Origin: Pontibacter harenae
GTDB taxonomy: Bacteria > Bacteroidota > Bacteroidia > Cytophagales > Hymenobacteraceae
Assembly: GCF_020907245.1 (NCBI RefSeq)
Contig: NZ_JAJJWH010000037.1
Span: 457 to 43,418, forward strand
Reading direction: 5' to 3'
DNA length: 42,962 bases
Shown: in pieces, positions 25,628 to 34,440 of the stretch
Layout: the number at the start of each line of letters is the position of its first letter
How positions within the stretch are numbered: position 1 is the first letter of the stretch
Position numbers and translations under genes: made by a program
Notes under the pieces: model-generated
Databases searched by the model: none
What the model was told of the DNA's origin: nothing
Seen by the model: only the letters and a program-made list of their open reading frames with translations

Positions 25628-26689
25628 ATGTTCAAATATCTGAAACACCTGCTCTGGCCTTTTTCGATCTTGTACGGTGGCATAACTGCTATGCGCAATA
25701 AACTATACGATCAGCAGGTTTTGCCTTCGCATCGTTTTGAGATTCCTGTTTTGGCAGTGGGTAACCTCACCGTAGGAGGCACAGGCAAAACGCCTCATGT
25801 AGAGTATCTGCTTCGTTTGCTGAAATCATACAAGGTAGCAACCCTAAGCCGAGGCTATAAGCGTCAATCAAAAGGTTTTGTGTTGGCAGGCGCTGGTACC
25901 ACTGCTGCCGCCTTGGGCGACGAACCCTTTCAGTACCACCTTGACTTTCCAGAAGTAGCTGTTGGCGTGTCGGAAGACAGGGTAAAGGGGGTGCAGCAGT
26001 TACAGCGGGAGGTGCCAAGTATAGAAGTTGTTCTTTTAGACGATGCCATGCAGCACCGCCCCATACAGCCATCCTTCAATATTCTTCTGTCAGATTATAA
26101 CCGCCCTTTTTACAATGATTTCATCATGCCAGTAGGTTTGTTGAGGGAGTCTAAAGAAGGAGCTAAGCGTGCCGATGTTGTTCTTGTAAGCAAGTGCCCA
26201 ACAGGTTTGACTGATGAGGCAAAGAACACCATAAAGCAGCGTATAAAGAATTTTACCAATCCTGCTACCCCTGTCTTTTTCAGTTCTTTTAAGTATGGTG
26301 TTCCTGTTTCTATTGGTATGCGCCATACTATATCCAAAAAAATAGTGTTATTAACAGGTATTGCTAATGCAGCGCCACTTATCCAGTATTTAGATAAGGA
26401 AGGCTATAATATACTAGAGCATGTGGCGTATGCCGACCATTACTACTATACAGCCCAGGATGTTCTGAAACTAAAGAAGTTGCTGCAGCAGGATAAACTA
26501 GCGCATGCTTCTGTGCTAACGACACGAAAAGATGCCGTTAAACTGCAGGATAAGGTGCTGCATGAACTTACACAGCAACTGCCAATATTTTATATACCTA
26601 TAGAGGTCGAACTTTTGGAGGGAAAAGATCAATTTGATGCGATGGTTCTGGCGCATGTACAGGCTAAGCTTCAGCGGCCAATAAGTTAG
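25628..26689 (+). CDS. lpxK: Tetraacyldisaccharide 4'-kinase
   Basis: LpxK phosphorylates the 4' position of the lipid A disaccharide precursor with ATP at the inner membrane, the sixth step of lipid A synthesis. The 353 residues fit. An N-terminal hydrophobic helix anchors it (LKHLLWPFSILYGGITAMRN). The P-loop is VGNLTVGGTGKTPHVE, with GGTGKT at 50-55, and LSRGYKRQSKGF and GDEPFQYHLDFP follow. The family segment VLLDDAMQHRPIQP is also present. Its presence supports a true lipopolysaccharide-bearing outer membrane. It is divergent from the NIF3-like gene and followed 64 bp later by the porin gene on the same strand. Confidence 0.97.
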   Translation: MFKYLKHLLWPFSILYGGITAMRNKLYDQQVLPSHRFEIPVLAVGNLTVGGTGKTPHVEYLLRLLKSYKVATLSRGYKRQSKGFVLAGAGTTAAALGDEPFQYHLDFPEVAVGVSEDRVKGVQQLQREVPSIEVVLLDDAMQHRPIQPSFNILLSDYNRPFYNDFIMPVGLLRESKEGAKRADVVLVSKCPTGLTDEAKNTIKQRIKNFTNPATPVFFSSFKYGVPVSIGMRHTISKKIVLLTGIANAAPLIQYLDKEGYNILEHVAYADHYYYTAQDVLKLKKLLQQDKLAHASVLTTRKDAVKLQDKVLHELTQQLPIFYIPIEVELLEGKDQFDAMVLAHVQAKLQRPIS

Positions 26690-26741
26690 TCTTTAGTATA
26701 AATCCTGTGTAGCAAAGCACATCCATGTGTCGGAAAATCAC

Positions 26742-26749
26742 TAGTTTTG
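26742..26749 (+). promoter_or_regulatory. TAnnTTTG box abutting the porin start
   Basis: TAGTTTTG is a full -7 match ending only 4 bp before the GTG at 26754, which would make the transcript almost leaderless. No -33 element is seen, so chance is a fair alternative. Confidence 0.3.
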
Positions 26750-26753
26750 CATC

Positions 26754-28754
26754 GTGAAAAGAAAATTGTTTACCATAGCTCTCCTATTACTGGGTATAAT
26801 TTTTACGCAGGCATCTGTAGCACAAAGAAGGCCAGTAGGTAATAACACGATACCTGTTCAGCAAGGGCCTGACACCACTCGCGTAACGCCAAGAAATGGA
26901 AGCATTCTGGATGATTCAACGAAAGCTATTTACGGCCCTAACACAACCTTGCAACTATTTGAGCAGGATGTTTTAAGAGGTCGCTATGTGGAGCAGCGTG
27001 TCGATACGAGCATCAATAAGATGCAGAATGAGCGCTTCTGGTATAACGACACCACTTTCTACCAGCATTTAGGGAATATAGGTACAGCTGCTAAACCTAT
27101 TTTTTACGAACTGCCTCTAAAGATCGGGGCCAGGTATGGTAAATATGTATTTGATCGTTACGCTTATAACCCCTTCAACTTAAACTACTACGACACCCGT
27201 TCTCCCTATTCACACTTGAGCTATATACAGGGGCAGCGTGGAGAGCAATTATTTGAAGTTATATATGCTCGGAATATAAAGCCAAACTGGAATATAGGGG
27301 TGGCATATCAACTAATGGGAGCCGATAAACAGTTTGGTGCGATTGACCGCAGGCAGAACGGTTTAATTGATAACCAGGCGGTAAAGGCATTTACACATTA
27401 TCAATCTCCCAACAAACGCTACGACCTTTTTGCAAATTACACATTTCAGAAGCACGAGCAGATTGAACTGGGAGGGGTGAGGCCCAGAGCGACAGATTAT
27501 AGTGCAAATGGCGAGGTGATCACAGATAGCTTGTTCCGATACCAAAATGATCAGTCGTTCCTGATGCAGGCAGCTAGCGAAGAAAGCAGAAACCACTATC
27601 ATGCGCTGCAAATTTTTAAACTCGCTGGCGAGGACCTGAAACTGTACCATCAACTAGATGTGCATCGGCAGCAAAATGATTTTCAGGATTCAAACATCCA
27701 GACTGTGGGTGACACGGCTATTTTGTTCTACCCAGATACGCTTTATAGTCCTCAGTTTACAGATGATCGTACTTTTTACCGCGAAGTTGAAAATGTTTTC
27801 GGAGTTACGGGCAACAATAAGCTATCATTCTACAAGGCTTACATTAAACATAGAAATGCTGCCATAACCTATCGTGTTTTTGATACAGAAGCCGCAACAG
27901 CCACTACACCTGCAAGCACAACAGAACTTAAACTAGAAAATAACGAGTCGCAGTTATTTGTGGGGGGGCAGTTAAGGTTACATTACCAGGAGTTGGTAGA
28001 AGTGGTTTTAGATGGAGAGTTTCAACTGTCTACAGATTATCGGGTTAATGGCTTAGCACGATTCAAAGGACTATATGGCTCTCTAGCCCGTGTTTTACGA
28101 TCGCCTTCGTTTATTGAGCAACGCATGATGAGTAACCATTTTGTTTGGGACAATGACTTTAGCAGCAGCGTTACAGACAAGATAGAGGCAGGTTACGCAG
28201 GCAAAATTGGCACAAGACAATACATAAAACTAAGAGCAGAATATACGAATATAAAGCGTCATATCTTCTTTAACCAGCAGGCGGTAGCTGATCAGTTAGT
28301 GGGGAATCAGCGATTTTACGGAGTTAAACTAGATCATAAAATACGCTTTGGTTCTATTCACTTCGATAATTTCATCGCTTACACAAACACTGACAATGCG
28401 GAGACTATTCGAATACCAGAGTGGCTAGTAGATTCTAAATTATACTTTGAGGGAGACATTTTCAGGAATGCTTTGTTCGGACAGTTTGGGGTGCATGCCT
28501 ATGTGCCTTCGGGTTATTTTGCTGATGCCTACATGCCAGTAACACAACAGTTTTATCTTCAGGATGAGATAAAACTAAGAACATACCCTGTGATAGATGT
28601 ATTTGTAACAGCCGATATAAAGAACCTGAACCTGTTCCTTAAAATGGCCAACGTTACAGACGAACTGTTAGCCCCAGGGTATTTTGCTACCCCTTACTTT
28701 CCAGGCATGCGCCGCAGCTTTATTTTTGGAATCAAATGGATGTTCTTTGATTAA
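26754..28754 (+). CDS. Putative outer-membrane porin (Porin_10-like)
   Basis: This is a large outer-membrane beta-barrel protein of 666 residues, of the putative porin family common in Bacteroidota. The start codon is GTG. The signal peptide is MKRKLFTIALLLLGIIFTQA, cleaved near SVAQ. The mature part has a Thr/Pro-rich opening (DTTRVTPRNGSILDDSTKAI). Long alternating strands rich in Tyr, Phe and Asn follow, for example RYAYNPFNLNYYDTRSPYSH and NWNIGVAYQLMGADKQFG. It closes with a barrel-like C-terminus MRRSFIFGIKWMFFD ending in aromatic residues, as expected for Bam substrates. The cargo is unknown. It follows lpxK, so it may share its transcript. Confidence 0.88.
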   Translation: MKRKLFTIALLLLGIIFTQASVAQRRPVGNNTIPVQQGPDTTRVTPRNGSILDDSTKAIYGPNTTLQLFEQDVLRGRYVEQRVDTSINKMQNERFWYNDTTFYQHLGNIGTAAKPIFYELPLKIGARYGKYVFDRYAYNPFNLNYYDTRSPYSHLSYIQGQRGEQLFEVIYARNIKPNWNIGVAYQLMGADKQFGAIDRRQNGLIDNQAVKAFTHYQSPNKRYDLFANYTFQKHEQIELGGVRPRATDYSANGEVITDSLFRYQNDQSFLMQAASEESRNHYHALQIFKLAGEDLKLYHQLDVHRQQNDFQDSNIQTVGDTAILFYPDTLYSPQFTDDRTFYREVENVFGVTGNNKLSFYKAYIKHRNAAITYRVFDTEAATATTPASTTELKLENNESQLFVGGQLRLHYQELVEVVLDGEFQLSTDYRVNGLARFKGLYGSLARVLRSPSFIEQRMMSNHFVWDNDFSSSVTDKIEAGYAGKIGTRQYIKLRAEYTNIKRHIFFNQQAVADQLVGNQRFYGVKLDHKIRFGSIHFDNFIAYTNTDNAETIRIPEWLVDSKLYFEGDIFRNALFGQFGVHAYVPSGYFADAYMPVTQQFYLQDEIKLRTYPVIDVFVTADIKNLNLFLKMANVTDELLAPGYFATPYFPGMRRSFIFGIKWMFFD

Positions 28755-28837
28755 TCTTGGAGAAGAAGCTCAAGTATTCATATAGCTTGTGGTTTCCTAT
28801 TAGCATCATTGAACATCTGTCGTGAATTTAGAAGAAT

Positions 28838-29446
28838 ATGTCCACAAACCAGCCAACTAAAACCATACTTCGCTTAGAACTGCCTACAGACCCAAGGTGG
28901 GTGAATATTGCTGAGAAAAATATTGAAGAGATTCTGGTTGACCATGCTTACTGCGAACAAAAGGCAGCCACTTCGGCTATCTCGTTAATTGTTAAATATC
29001 CAGATAAAACTCGTCTGGTAGAGGAGATGACAGATTTGGTGGCAGAGGAGTGGAGCCACTTTGAGCGTGTGCTAGAACAGCTTAAAAAGAGAGGCTATGG
29101 TTTAGGACGCAATCGACCAGATGAATATGTGGTAGAACTTACCAAACATATCCGTAAAGGCGACAAACGCGAAAGACAGCTCATGGATCACCTTCTGATC
29201 AATGCCTTGATAGAAGCGAGAAGCTGTGAACGTTTTAAGCTTCTCTGGAAAAACATTCAGGACGAAGAGCTGCAGAAGTTCTACTATGAACTTATGGTAT
29301 CAGAAGCTGGCCACTATGTAAGCTTTGTTAAACTTGCCAAAGAATACATGCCAATTGATGTAGTAGACGCAAGACTGAAAGAACTATTGGCCATAGAAGC
29401 CGAGATTATCAGAAACCTGACACCACGCGCAAACCGCATGCATTAA
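28838..29446 (+). CDS. miaE: tRNA-(ms2io6A)-hydroxylase MiaE
   Basis: This is a non-haem diiron monooxygenase of 202 residues that hydroxylates the isopentenyl group of ms2i6A37 to ms2io6A37 in tRNA, using O2. The ferritin-like four-helix fold is evident. The iron ligands lie in ILVDHAYCEQKA (Glu), EEWSHFERV (Glu and His, ExxH), LIEARSCERF (Glu) and MVSEAGHYVSF (Glu and His, ExxH). Its substrate is made by MiaB, encoded on the other strand in this window. The gene lies 83 bp after the porin gene. Oxygen-dependence implies an aerobic organism. Confidence 0.93.
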   Translation: MSTNQPTKTILRLELPTDPRWVNIAEKNIEEILVDHAYCEQKAATSAISLIVKYPDKTRLVEEMTDLVAEEWSHFERVLEQLKKRGYGLGRNRPDEYVVELTKHIRKGDKRERQLMDHLLINALIEARSCERFKLLWKNIQDEELQKFYYELMVSEAGHYVSFVKLAKEYMPIDVVDARLKELLAIEAEIIRNLTPRANRMH

Positions 29447-29455
29447 ATTTATTCT

Positions 29456-29498
29456 GATGTGAAGATTTGGAGATGTAAAAATTTCAAATCTTCACATC
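29456..29498. repeat. Inverted repeat between convergent genes
   Basis: GATGTGAAGATTTG (29456-29469) and CAAATCTTCACATC (29485-29498) are perfect 14-bp inverted copies with a 15-nt loop. They lie 9 bp after the miaE stop and 21 bp before the stop of the convergent gene. There is only a short T-run inside the loop and no U-tract behind the arms. Confidence 0.8.
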
Positions 29499-29519
29499 TC
29501 CAAATCTAAAACTTATCTA

Positions 29520-30788
29520 TCAAGTTTTCTGTTTCTTCTTTTTAGCAGCTGGGAAAAGAATATTGTTTAGAATCAGTCGATATCCTGGGGAGTTTGGGTG
29601 TAGTGCCAAATCAGTAGGATCTTCTCCCACCAAATGCTGATAGTCTTCGGGATCGTGTCCACTGTAGAAGGTCCAGGTGCCACGGGCGTAGGTGCCGTGC
29701 ATGTAGCGAATCTCACCTAGTTCTTTATTTTCACCCATTATAATTACATCAGGCTTGACCATGCTCTTACGGAAAGCCGTTGTTTGGCCCATAAAGCCTT
29801 TTATTGTTTTTGCGTGGTTTTGCGTCAGCATGGTAGGGATGGGGTCCCACTTTGCAGAAAAGGTGAACAGCTGGAAATAATCGTTTGCCTCTGTAACAGG
29901 ACGTTCGGTAGGCTGTACGTCAATGTTAGAGTATTCATACTCCAAGGGGTTAAGGACCAGCTTGAAATCCTGAAAAGCGAAAGTTTTGCTATAGTCCAAT
30001 TTTGACTGTGCTTTTGGATCAGCACCATCTCCATCATACATCTGTTCAATAAAATCTACACCCTCGGCTGCCAGCGCAATGTCATAGGTATCGGTTGCAG
30101 AGCACATGGCAAACAGGAAGCCTCCACCAGCACAAAAGTTCTTGATTTTGTTAACGACAGCCAGTTTTAGTTGCGAGACTTTGCTGAAGCCATGTTGCTT
30201 GGCAGAAGCCTCCGCTTCACGTTGTTGCTCCTGGTACCAAGGGTAGTGTCTGTAGCTGTAATAGAATTTGCCGTACTGGCCCGTAAAGTCCTCGTGGTGC
30301 AGGTGTAGCCAGTCATATTTGGGCAAATCTCCTTTCATGATCTCTTCATCATAAATAATATCATAAGGAATTTCAGCATAAGTCAGCACCAACGTTACCG
30401 CATCGTCCCAAGGCATTTTAGATTTAGGAGAGTACACCGCTATTTTAGGTACCTTTTCCAGTTTCATAATATCCATGTTAGCCTCAGGCGAAGCAATCTC
30501 TTGCAGAATACCGTTGTATTGCGCATCAGAAACTACATTGTAGCTAATGCCTCTTACAATAAGCTCGTTTTCTAGCTGCGGTGCATGTTGAAAAGCAAAG
30601 CTCCCGCCTCTATAGTTTAAAAGCCAATCAACTGAGACATCTTTTGAAAGCACCCAATAAGCAATTCCATAAGATTTCAGATGTTCTTTCTGAGTTTCGT
30701 CCATCGGAACAAGCACCATAGAAGCAAAGCTTTTAAAGGTTACCAGCAGAACGAACAACAGGAGCAAAAATGAACGGTACAACATCAA
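29520..30788 (-). CDS. Secreted protein of a family often labelled 'asparagine synthetase B'
   Basis: This is a 422-residue exported protein with a signal peptide (FLLLLFVLLVTFKSFAS). It opens VLVPMDETQKEHLKSYGIAY, which I recognise from a Bacteroidota family commonly auto-named asparagine synthetase B. The sequence does not support that name. There is no N-terminal catalytic Cys after the start and no SGGxDS pyrophosphate loop, and the protein is exported. The middle has KYDWLHLHHEDFTGQYGKFY and GGGFLFAMCSATDTYDIALA, which looks like a glutamine-amidotransferase-like or ThuA-like fold. KTIKGFMGQTTAFRKS, GTWTFYSGHDPEDYQH and LHPNSPGYRLILNNILFP follow. The function is unknown. It has a good TAnnTTTG promoter and stands alone. 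Confidence 0.8.
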   Translation of the reverse strand: MMLYRSFLLLLFVLLVTFKSFASMVLVPMDETQKEHLKSYGIAYWVLSKDVSVDWLLNYRGGSFAFQHAPQLENELIVRGISYNVVSDAQYNGILQEIASPEANMDIMKLEKVPKIAVYSPKSKMPWDDAVTLVLTYAEIPYDIIYDEEIMKGDLPKYDWLHLHHEDFTGQYGKFYYSYRHYPWYQEQQREAEASAKQHGFSKVSQLKLAVVNKIKNFCAGGGFLFAMCSATDTYDIALAAEGVDFIEQMYDGDGADPKAQSKLDYSKTFAFQDFKLVLNPLEYEYSNIDVQPTERPVTEANDYFQLFTFSAKWDPIPTMLTQNHAKTIKGFMGQTTAFRKSMVKPDVIIMGENKELGEIRYMHGTYARGTWTFYSGHDPEDYQHLVGEDPTDLALHPNSPGYRLILNNILFPAAKKKKQKT

Positions 30789-30809
30789 ATTCCTTATTTA
30801 CAATATAAA

Positions 30810-30817
30810 CAAATGTA
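30810..30817 (-). promoter_or_regulatory. Promoter box of the secreted gene at 29520
   Basis: TACATTTG on the minus strand is a full TAnnTTTG match 21 bp before the ATG at 30788. A T-rich element (TTTTC) lies about 20 bp upstream in the -33 position. Confidence 0.5.
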
Positions 30818-30911
30818 TTAAATCTATTCTTTAATAGGAAAATGATTACTTTAGTCTCAAACTTCCCAATATTCTTCCTAACGTAAAACCTGAAAAAGCG
30901 CATACATATAG

Positions 30912-32156
30912 ATGAACCTTATTGAAAATATACTCGAAGGCTTGCGAGCCATCAAGGGTAATTTGCTTCGTACGGTGCTAACAGGCCTGATCATCTCCAT
31001 CGGTATTATGTCGCTGGTTGGCATTTTAACGGCTGTGGACAGTATGAAACACTCGCTTACCCAGACATTTTCTTCCCTGGGAGCCAATTCTTTCGATATA
31101 CGCAGAAAGGGAATGAATAACAGGGGAAGTGTTGGAGGAAGAACTGAAAAAGTTTATCCTCAGATAAGTTACCTGCAGGCACGCACATACAAAGAACGTA
31201 TGGAAGAAACCGCCGCTGTCAGTATCTCGGCGTATGTTTCGGGTGCAACGGTGGTAAAAAGTGCTACTGATAAAACAAACCCAAACATTAATATTATAGC
31301 AGGAGATGAGCATTATTTACAAAATCAGAACCTGAACCTGGTGCGTGGTCGTGGCTTTTCAAATTTCGATTTAGAAAAAGGAACAAACGTGGCTATTATC
31401 GGAAGCGAGATAAAAGAAAACCTTTTTCCTAAAGCCGAAGTAATCGGCCAGCATATTACCTTTCTAGGGCGCAGGTTCTTAATTGTAGGCCAACTTGAAA
31501 AAAAGGGCAGTAGCATGGGAGGTAACAGTGGTGATAGAACCATTATTATTCCACTAGAAACTGGCCGACACATTCCTATGGTAGGCGGTGCTGCCCTCAA
31601 TTACAATATTAAAACTGCCATTGCTACGCCTGAGGCGCTGGATTATGTAATGGGTGAAGCAACAGGCATCATGCGCAACATTCGCCAAGACCCTTTAGGC
31701 CAGCCAGATTCCTTCGAAATAAGACGAAGCGATTCTTTGCTCGAGCGCTTGAATGAGATATCGGGTGCTATGAAGGCAGGAGGTTTCATTATTGGCTTTA
31801 TAACCTTATTAGGCGCCTCGGTTGGCCTGATGAATATTATGATGGTATCTGTGAACGAGCGCACAAGGGAAATTGGCGTACGAAAGGCTTTAGGTGCCAC
31901 AGCTATTCAAATTAGGCAGCAGTTTCTGATAGAAGCCGTAGTCATTTGTATTTTAGGTGGCTTGGTTGGTGTGATATTAGGAGTGGTGATGGGTAACGGA
32001 ATTGCCTCTATGATTGGTGAAGGGGGCTTTATTGTTCCATGGCTGTGGGTAGTTGTAGGTTTAAGTATTTGCGTAATTGTAGGCGTCATTTCTGGTTACT
32101 ATCCTGCTTTCAAAGCTTCTAAGCTAGACCCGATAGAGTCACTAAGATATGAGTAG
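30912..32156 (+). CDS. ABC transporter permease (MacB/FtsX type)
   Basis: This is the membrane subunit of a MacB-like type VII ABC system, 414 residues. An N-terminal transmembrane helix (about 20-45, LRTVLTGLIISIGIMSLVGI) is followed by a periplasmic MacB-PCD domain (about 50-270). Three C-terminal helices of the FtsX domain follow (about 285-310, 335-360 and 375-400), with the family segment MMVSVNERTREIGVRKALGA and the ending GYYPAFKASKLDPIESLRYE. These systems use mechanotransmission to extrude or remodel periplasmic substrates. The matching ATPase and adaptor genes are not adjacent, so it must pair with a partner elsewhere. The substrate is unknown. Confidence 0.93.
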   Translation: MNLIENILEGLRAIKGNLLRTVLTGLIISIGIMSLVGILTAVDSMKHSLTQTFSSLGANSFDIRRKGMNNRGSVGGRTEKVYPQISYLQARTYKERMEETAAVSISAYVSGATVVKSATDKTNPNINIIAGDEHYLQNQNLNLVRGRGFSNFDLEKGTNVAIIGSEIKENLFPKAEVIGQHITFLGRRFLIVGQLEKKGSSMGGNSGDRTIIIPLETGRHIPMVGGAALNYNIKTAIATPEALDYVMGEATGIMRNIRQDPLGQPDSFEIRRSDSLLERLNEISGAMKAGGFIIGFITLLGASVGLMNIMMVSVNERTREIGVRKALGATAIQIRQQFLIEAVVICILGGLVGVILGVVMGNGIASMIGEGGFIVPWLWVVVGLSICVIVGVISGYYPAFKASKLDPIESLRYE

Positions 32157-32183
32157 AAATACAGTACTCTACAAGAGTATGAT

Positions 32184-32232
32184 AAAACTAAAAGCCCTCT
32201 GCTACATATGATAGCAGAGGGCTTTTAGTTTT
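32184..32232. terminator. Bidirectional terminator, 20-bp perfect stem
   Basis: AAAACTAAAAGCCCTCTGCT (32184-32203) is perfectly complementary to 32213-32232 around a 9-nt loop. T-runs on both strands flank the GC core. It serves the convergent ABC permease and OmpH genes. Confidence 0.93.
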
Positions 32233-32246
32233 ATGAATATTGGTGA

Positions 32247-32867
32247 TTACTTTTTCTTTGTTGTAGTAGCAGTTTCTTCCTGATCTGCTTGGTATTGCTG
32301 GTTAAGGCCTTGTACAACATCTGTCGTAATGTCTAAAGTACTGTCGCCGTAAAGAATGGCGCTGTTACCTCTGGTATAGGTGAGAACCATTTTGTAGCCT
32401 CTTTCCTTGCTAAGCTGTTGCAGATAAGCTTCTACCTTGTCGTAAATCTTTTTCATTTCTTCAGACTCTTCAGAAACAAGGCTGTTACCTGCTTCCTGGT
32501 TCTGAGCTTGCAGCTGTTGCTGCTTTTGCGCCAGGCGCTGCTCCGTAGAAGCGCGTTGCTCCATCGTCATGTTTTGGGCAGACTGCTGATATCTGGTAAC
32601 TTCTTTTTCAAAAGCCTGCGCCTTAGCTCTTAAGTCTTTTTCAGCCTGTTCAGACCTGCCTTGCAAACGGGTGCGCACTTGCTTAAAGTACTCGTAGTTA
32701 GCTAGTAAAGAGTCAGAATTAACATAAACAATGTTATTGTTTACAGCCAAAGAATCGGTAGCAGCTGAATTATTGGAAGATAAAGTGGCATCAGGCTGCT
32801 GATCGTTGGTACAGGCAGCTGCAAATGCAGCCAAAGCTAAGCCTAAAGCTAGATTAGTTAATTTCAC
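32247..32867 (-). CDS. OmpH/Skp family outer-membrane-associated lipoprotein
   Basis: This is a periplasmic chaperone-like protein of the OmpH/Skp family, 206 residues. The signal is of lipoprotein type (LALGLALAAFAAAC), with the likely lipidated Cys at 19; classic Skp is soluble, but lipidated forms occur in Bacteroidota. A short start strand NNIVYVNSDSLLANYEYFKQ is the family opening. A long Gln/Glu/Lys-rich coiled coil (about 70-145, RAKAQAFEKEVTRYQQSAQN) forms the tentacles, and the C-terminal strand KMVLTYTRGNSAILYGDSTL closes the trimer core. It probably assists outer-membrane protein folding. Confidence 0.92.
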   Translation of the reverse strand: MKLTNLALGLALAAFAAACTNDQQPDATLSSNNSAATDSLAVNNNIVYVNSDSLLANYEYFKQVRTRLQGRSEQAEKDLRAKAQAFEKEVTRYQQSAQNMTMEQRASTEQRLAQKQQQLQAQNQEAGNSLVSEESEEMKKIYDKVEAYLQQLSKERGYKMVLTYTRGNSAILYGDSTLDITTDVVQGLNQQYQADQEETATTTKKK

Positions 32868-32954
32868 AGGTACAATTAATGTTTAAGAAGTTAATAATAC
32901 ATTTATAATCTGAAATATAAGGTTATTTACCTTATAAAAGAACATAGTGGGGTT

Positions 32955-34274
32955 CTAATGCTGTAAAATTTCCTGATATGTCTCTTCTGCCTCGGCTAAG
33001 CCATTGCTGTTGATACCCGTCAGTCTTACATGCTTCGTCTCATTCACCAGTACAGGGTCATACTTCACCGCAACACGCACATAGTTCTCTGTCCAGCCTT
33101 CCATGATGCCGTCCTTCACATCGTCTTCAAAAAGCACACGAAACTCACGCCCCATGTTTTGCTCGTAAAAATGGCGCTTCTTTTTCTCAGATAAAATGCG
33201 CAGCATATCAGCTCGGCGATTTCGCTCTTTATTACTTACTTTTCCAGACATCTCTGGCGCCAACGTATTATCACGTTCAGAATAAGGAAATACGTGCAGG
33301 TAACTTACATCAAGGTTATTGAGGAACTCATAGGTTTCCAGAAAATCTTCTTCCGTTTCTCCAGGAAAACCAACGATAACATCTACACCAATGCAGCAGT
33401 GTGGCATCAGTGCTTTGATTTTATCTACACGGTCAGCGTAGAGCTCACGCTGGTAGCGCCTACGCATCAGTTTAAGTATCTTATTCGATCCTGATTGTAG
33501 TGGCACATGGAAGTGAGGCATAAAGCGGCTGCTCTGCGCCACAAACTCTATGATTTCATCTTTAAGTAAATTGGGTTCGACAGATGAAATTCTAAAGCGA
33601 TTAATACCTTCTATTTTATCAAGTTCCTGCACCAATTCGTAAAAAGATTCAACCCTTTTCCCGTTCTGCAAACCAAAATCACCTGTGTTTACACCTGTCA
33701 GCACTATTTCTTTTACACCAGACGCAGCAATCTCTTCAGCCGACGCTACAACGTTAGCTATACTGTCGGAACGGCTATTGCCACGCGCCATAGGTATGGT
33801 GCAGAAAGAGCAGGAGTAGTCGCAGCCGTCTTGCACCTTAAGGAAGGTGCGGGTACGGTCGCCGAAAGAGTAGGAGTTATGGAAAGTGTTCGCTTCGGAA
33901 ATAGGACTGGCAAAAACTTCTGCTTTATCCTTTTTCTCAAACGTTTCCAGTATATCTACCAACTGAAACTTTTCGGCAGCGCCCAACACGGCATCTACAC
34001 CAGGTATTTCGCTTATTTCTTTCGGCTTTAACTGCGCGTAGCAGCCAACTATGGTAATAAAGGCATTAGGAGAGTGCTTAAGCGCCTCCTTTACAATCTT
34101 CCTGCATTTTTTGTCTGCATTATCAGTTACAGAGCAGGTATTGATCACATATATATCTGGCTTTTCGGTAAACTCCACTTTCTCAAAACCACGCTCCTGG
34201 AAAATTCTTCCAATGGTGCTGGTTTCGGAGTAATTGAGCTTACAGCCTAAAGTGTAAAACGCTACTTTTTTCAT
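32955..34274 (-). CDS. mtaB: tRNA (t6A37-C2)-methylthiotransferase MtaB
   Basis: This is a radical-SAM methylthiotransferase that converts t6A37 to ms2t6A37 in tRNAs reading ANN codons. The 439 residues show UPF0004 cysteines C11 (LGCKLNYSE, the MtaB-type start), C47 (NTCSVTDNAD) and C78 (GCYAQ). The radical-SAM triad is C151-C155-C158 (CDYSCSFC), and a C-terminal TRAM domain is present. The TLGCKLN opening and CSVTDNAD segment separate MtaB from MiaB and RimO. It has no operon partner; the next gene upstream on its strand ends 166 bp away. A small ATAAGGT/ACCTTAT hairpin at 32927-32945, just past its stop, is a possible weak terminator. Confidence 0.95.
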   Translation of the reverse strand: MKKVAFYTLGCKLNYSETSTIGRIFQERGFEKVEFTEKPDIYVINTCSVTDNADKKCRKIVKEALKHSPNAFITIVGCYAQLKPKEISEIPGVDAVLGAAEKFQLVDILETFEKKDKAEVFASPISEANTFHNSYSFGDRTRTFLKVQDGCDYSCSFCTIPMARGNSRSDSIANVVASAEEIAASGVKEIVLTGVNTGDFGLQNGKRVESFYELVQELDKIEGINRFRISSVEPNLLKDEIIEFVAQSSRFMPHFHVPLQSGSNKILKLMRRRYQRELYADRVDKIKALMPHCCIGVDVIVGFPGETEEDFLETYEFLNNLDVSYLHVFPYSERDNTLAPEMSGKVSNKERNRRADMLRILSEKKKRHFYEQNMGREFRVLFEDDVKDGIMEGWTENYVRVAVKYDPVLVNETKHVRLTGINSNGLAEAEETYQEILQH

Positions 34275-34440
34275 AATCAGGCTGCAAAGGTAAGAAAAAT
34301 ATGCCTTATTCCTGCAATGGATAAGGTAATTATACCTGGGCTAAGACCCTGAAGCATAAAATCTTAAAGAGAAGCAGATAAAAAGTGATATTCCAAAATA
34401 CTATGGAAGAAAGCTAGACATGGCGATTCAAACCAATCAA

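Noticed and set aside
25556..25648. Longer NIF3-like protein starting at 25648
   Set aside because: It would overlap the lpxK coding region and its promoter. The family begins at MATIQEVTRVLENLAP (25555).
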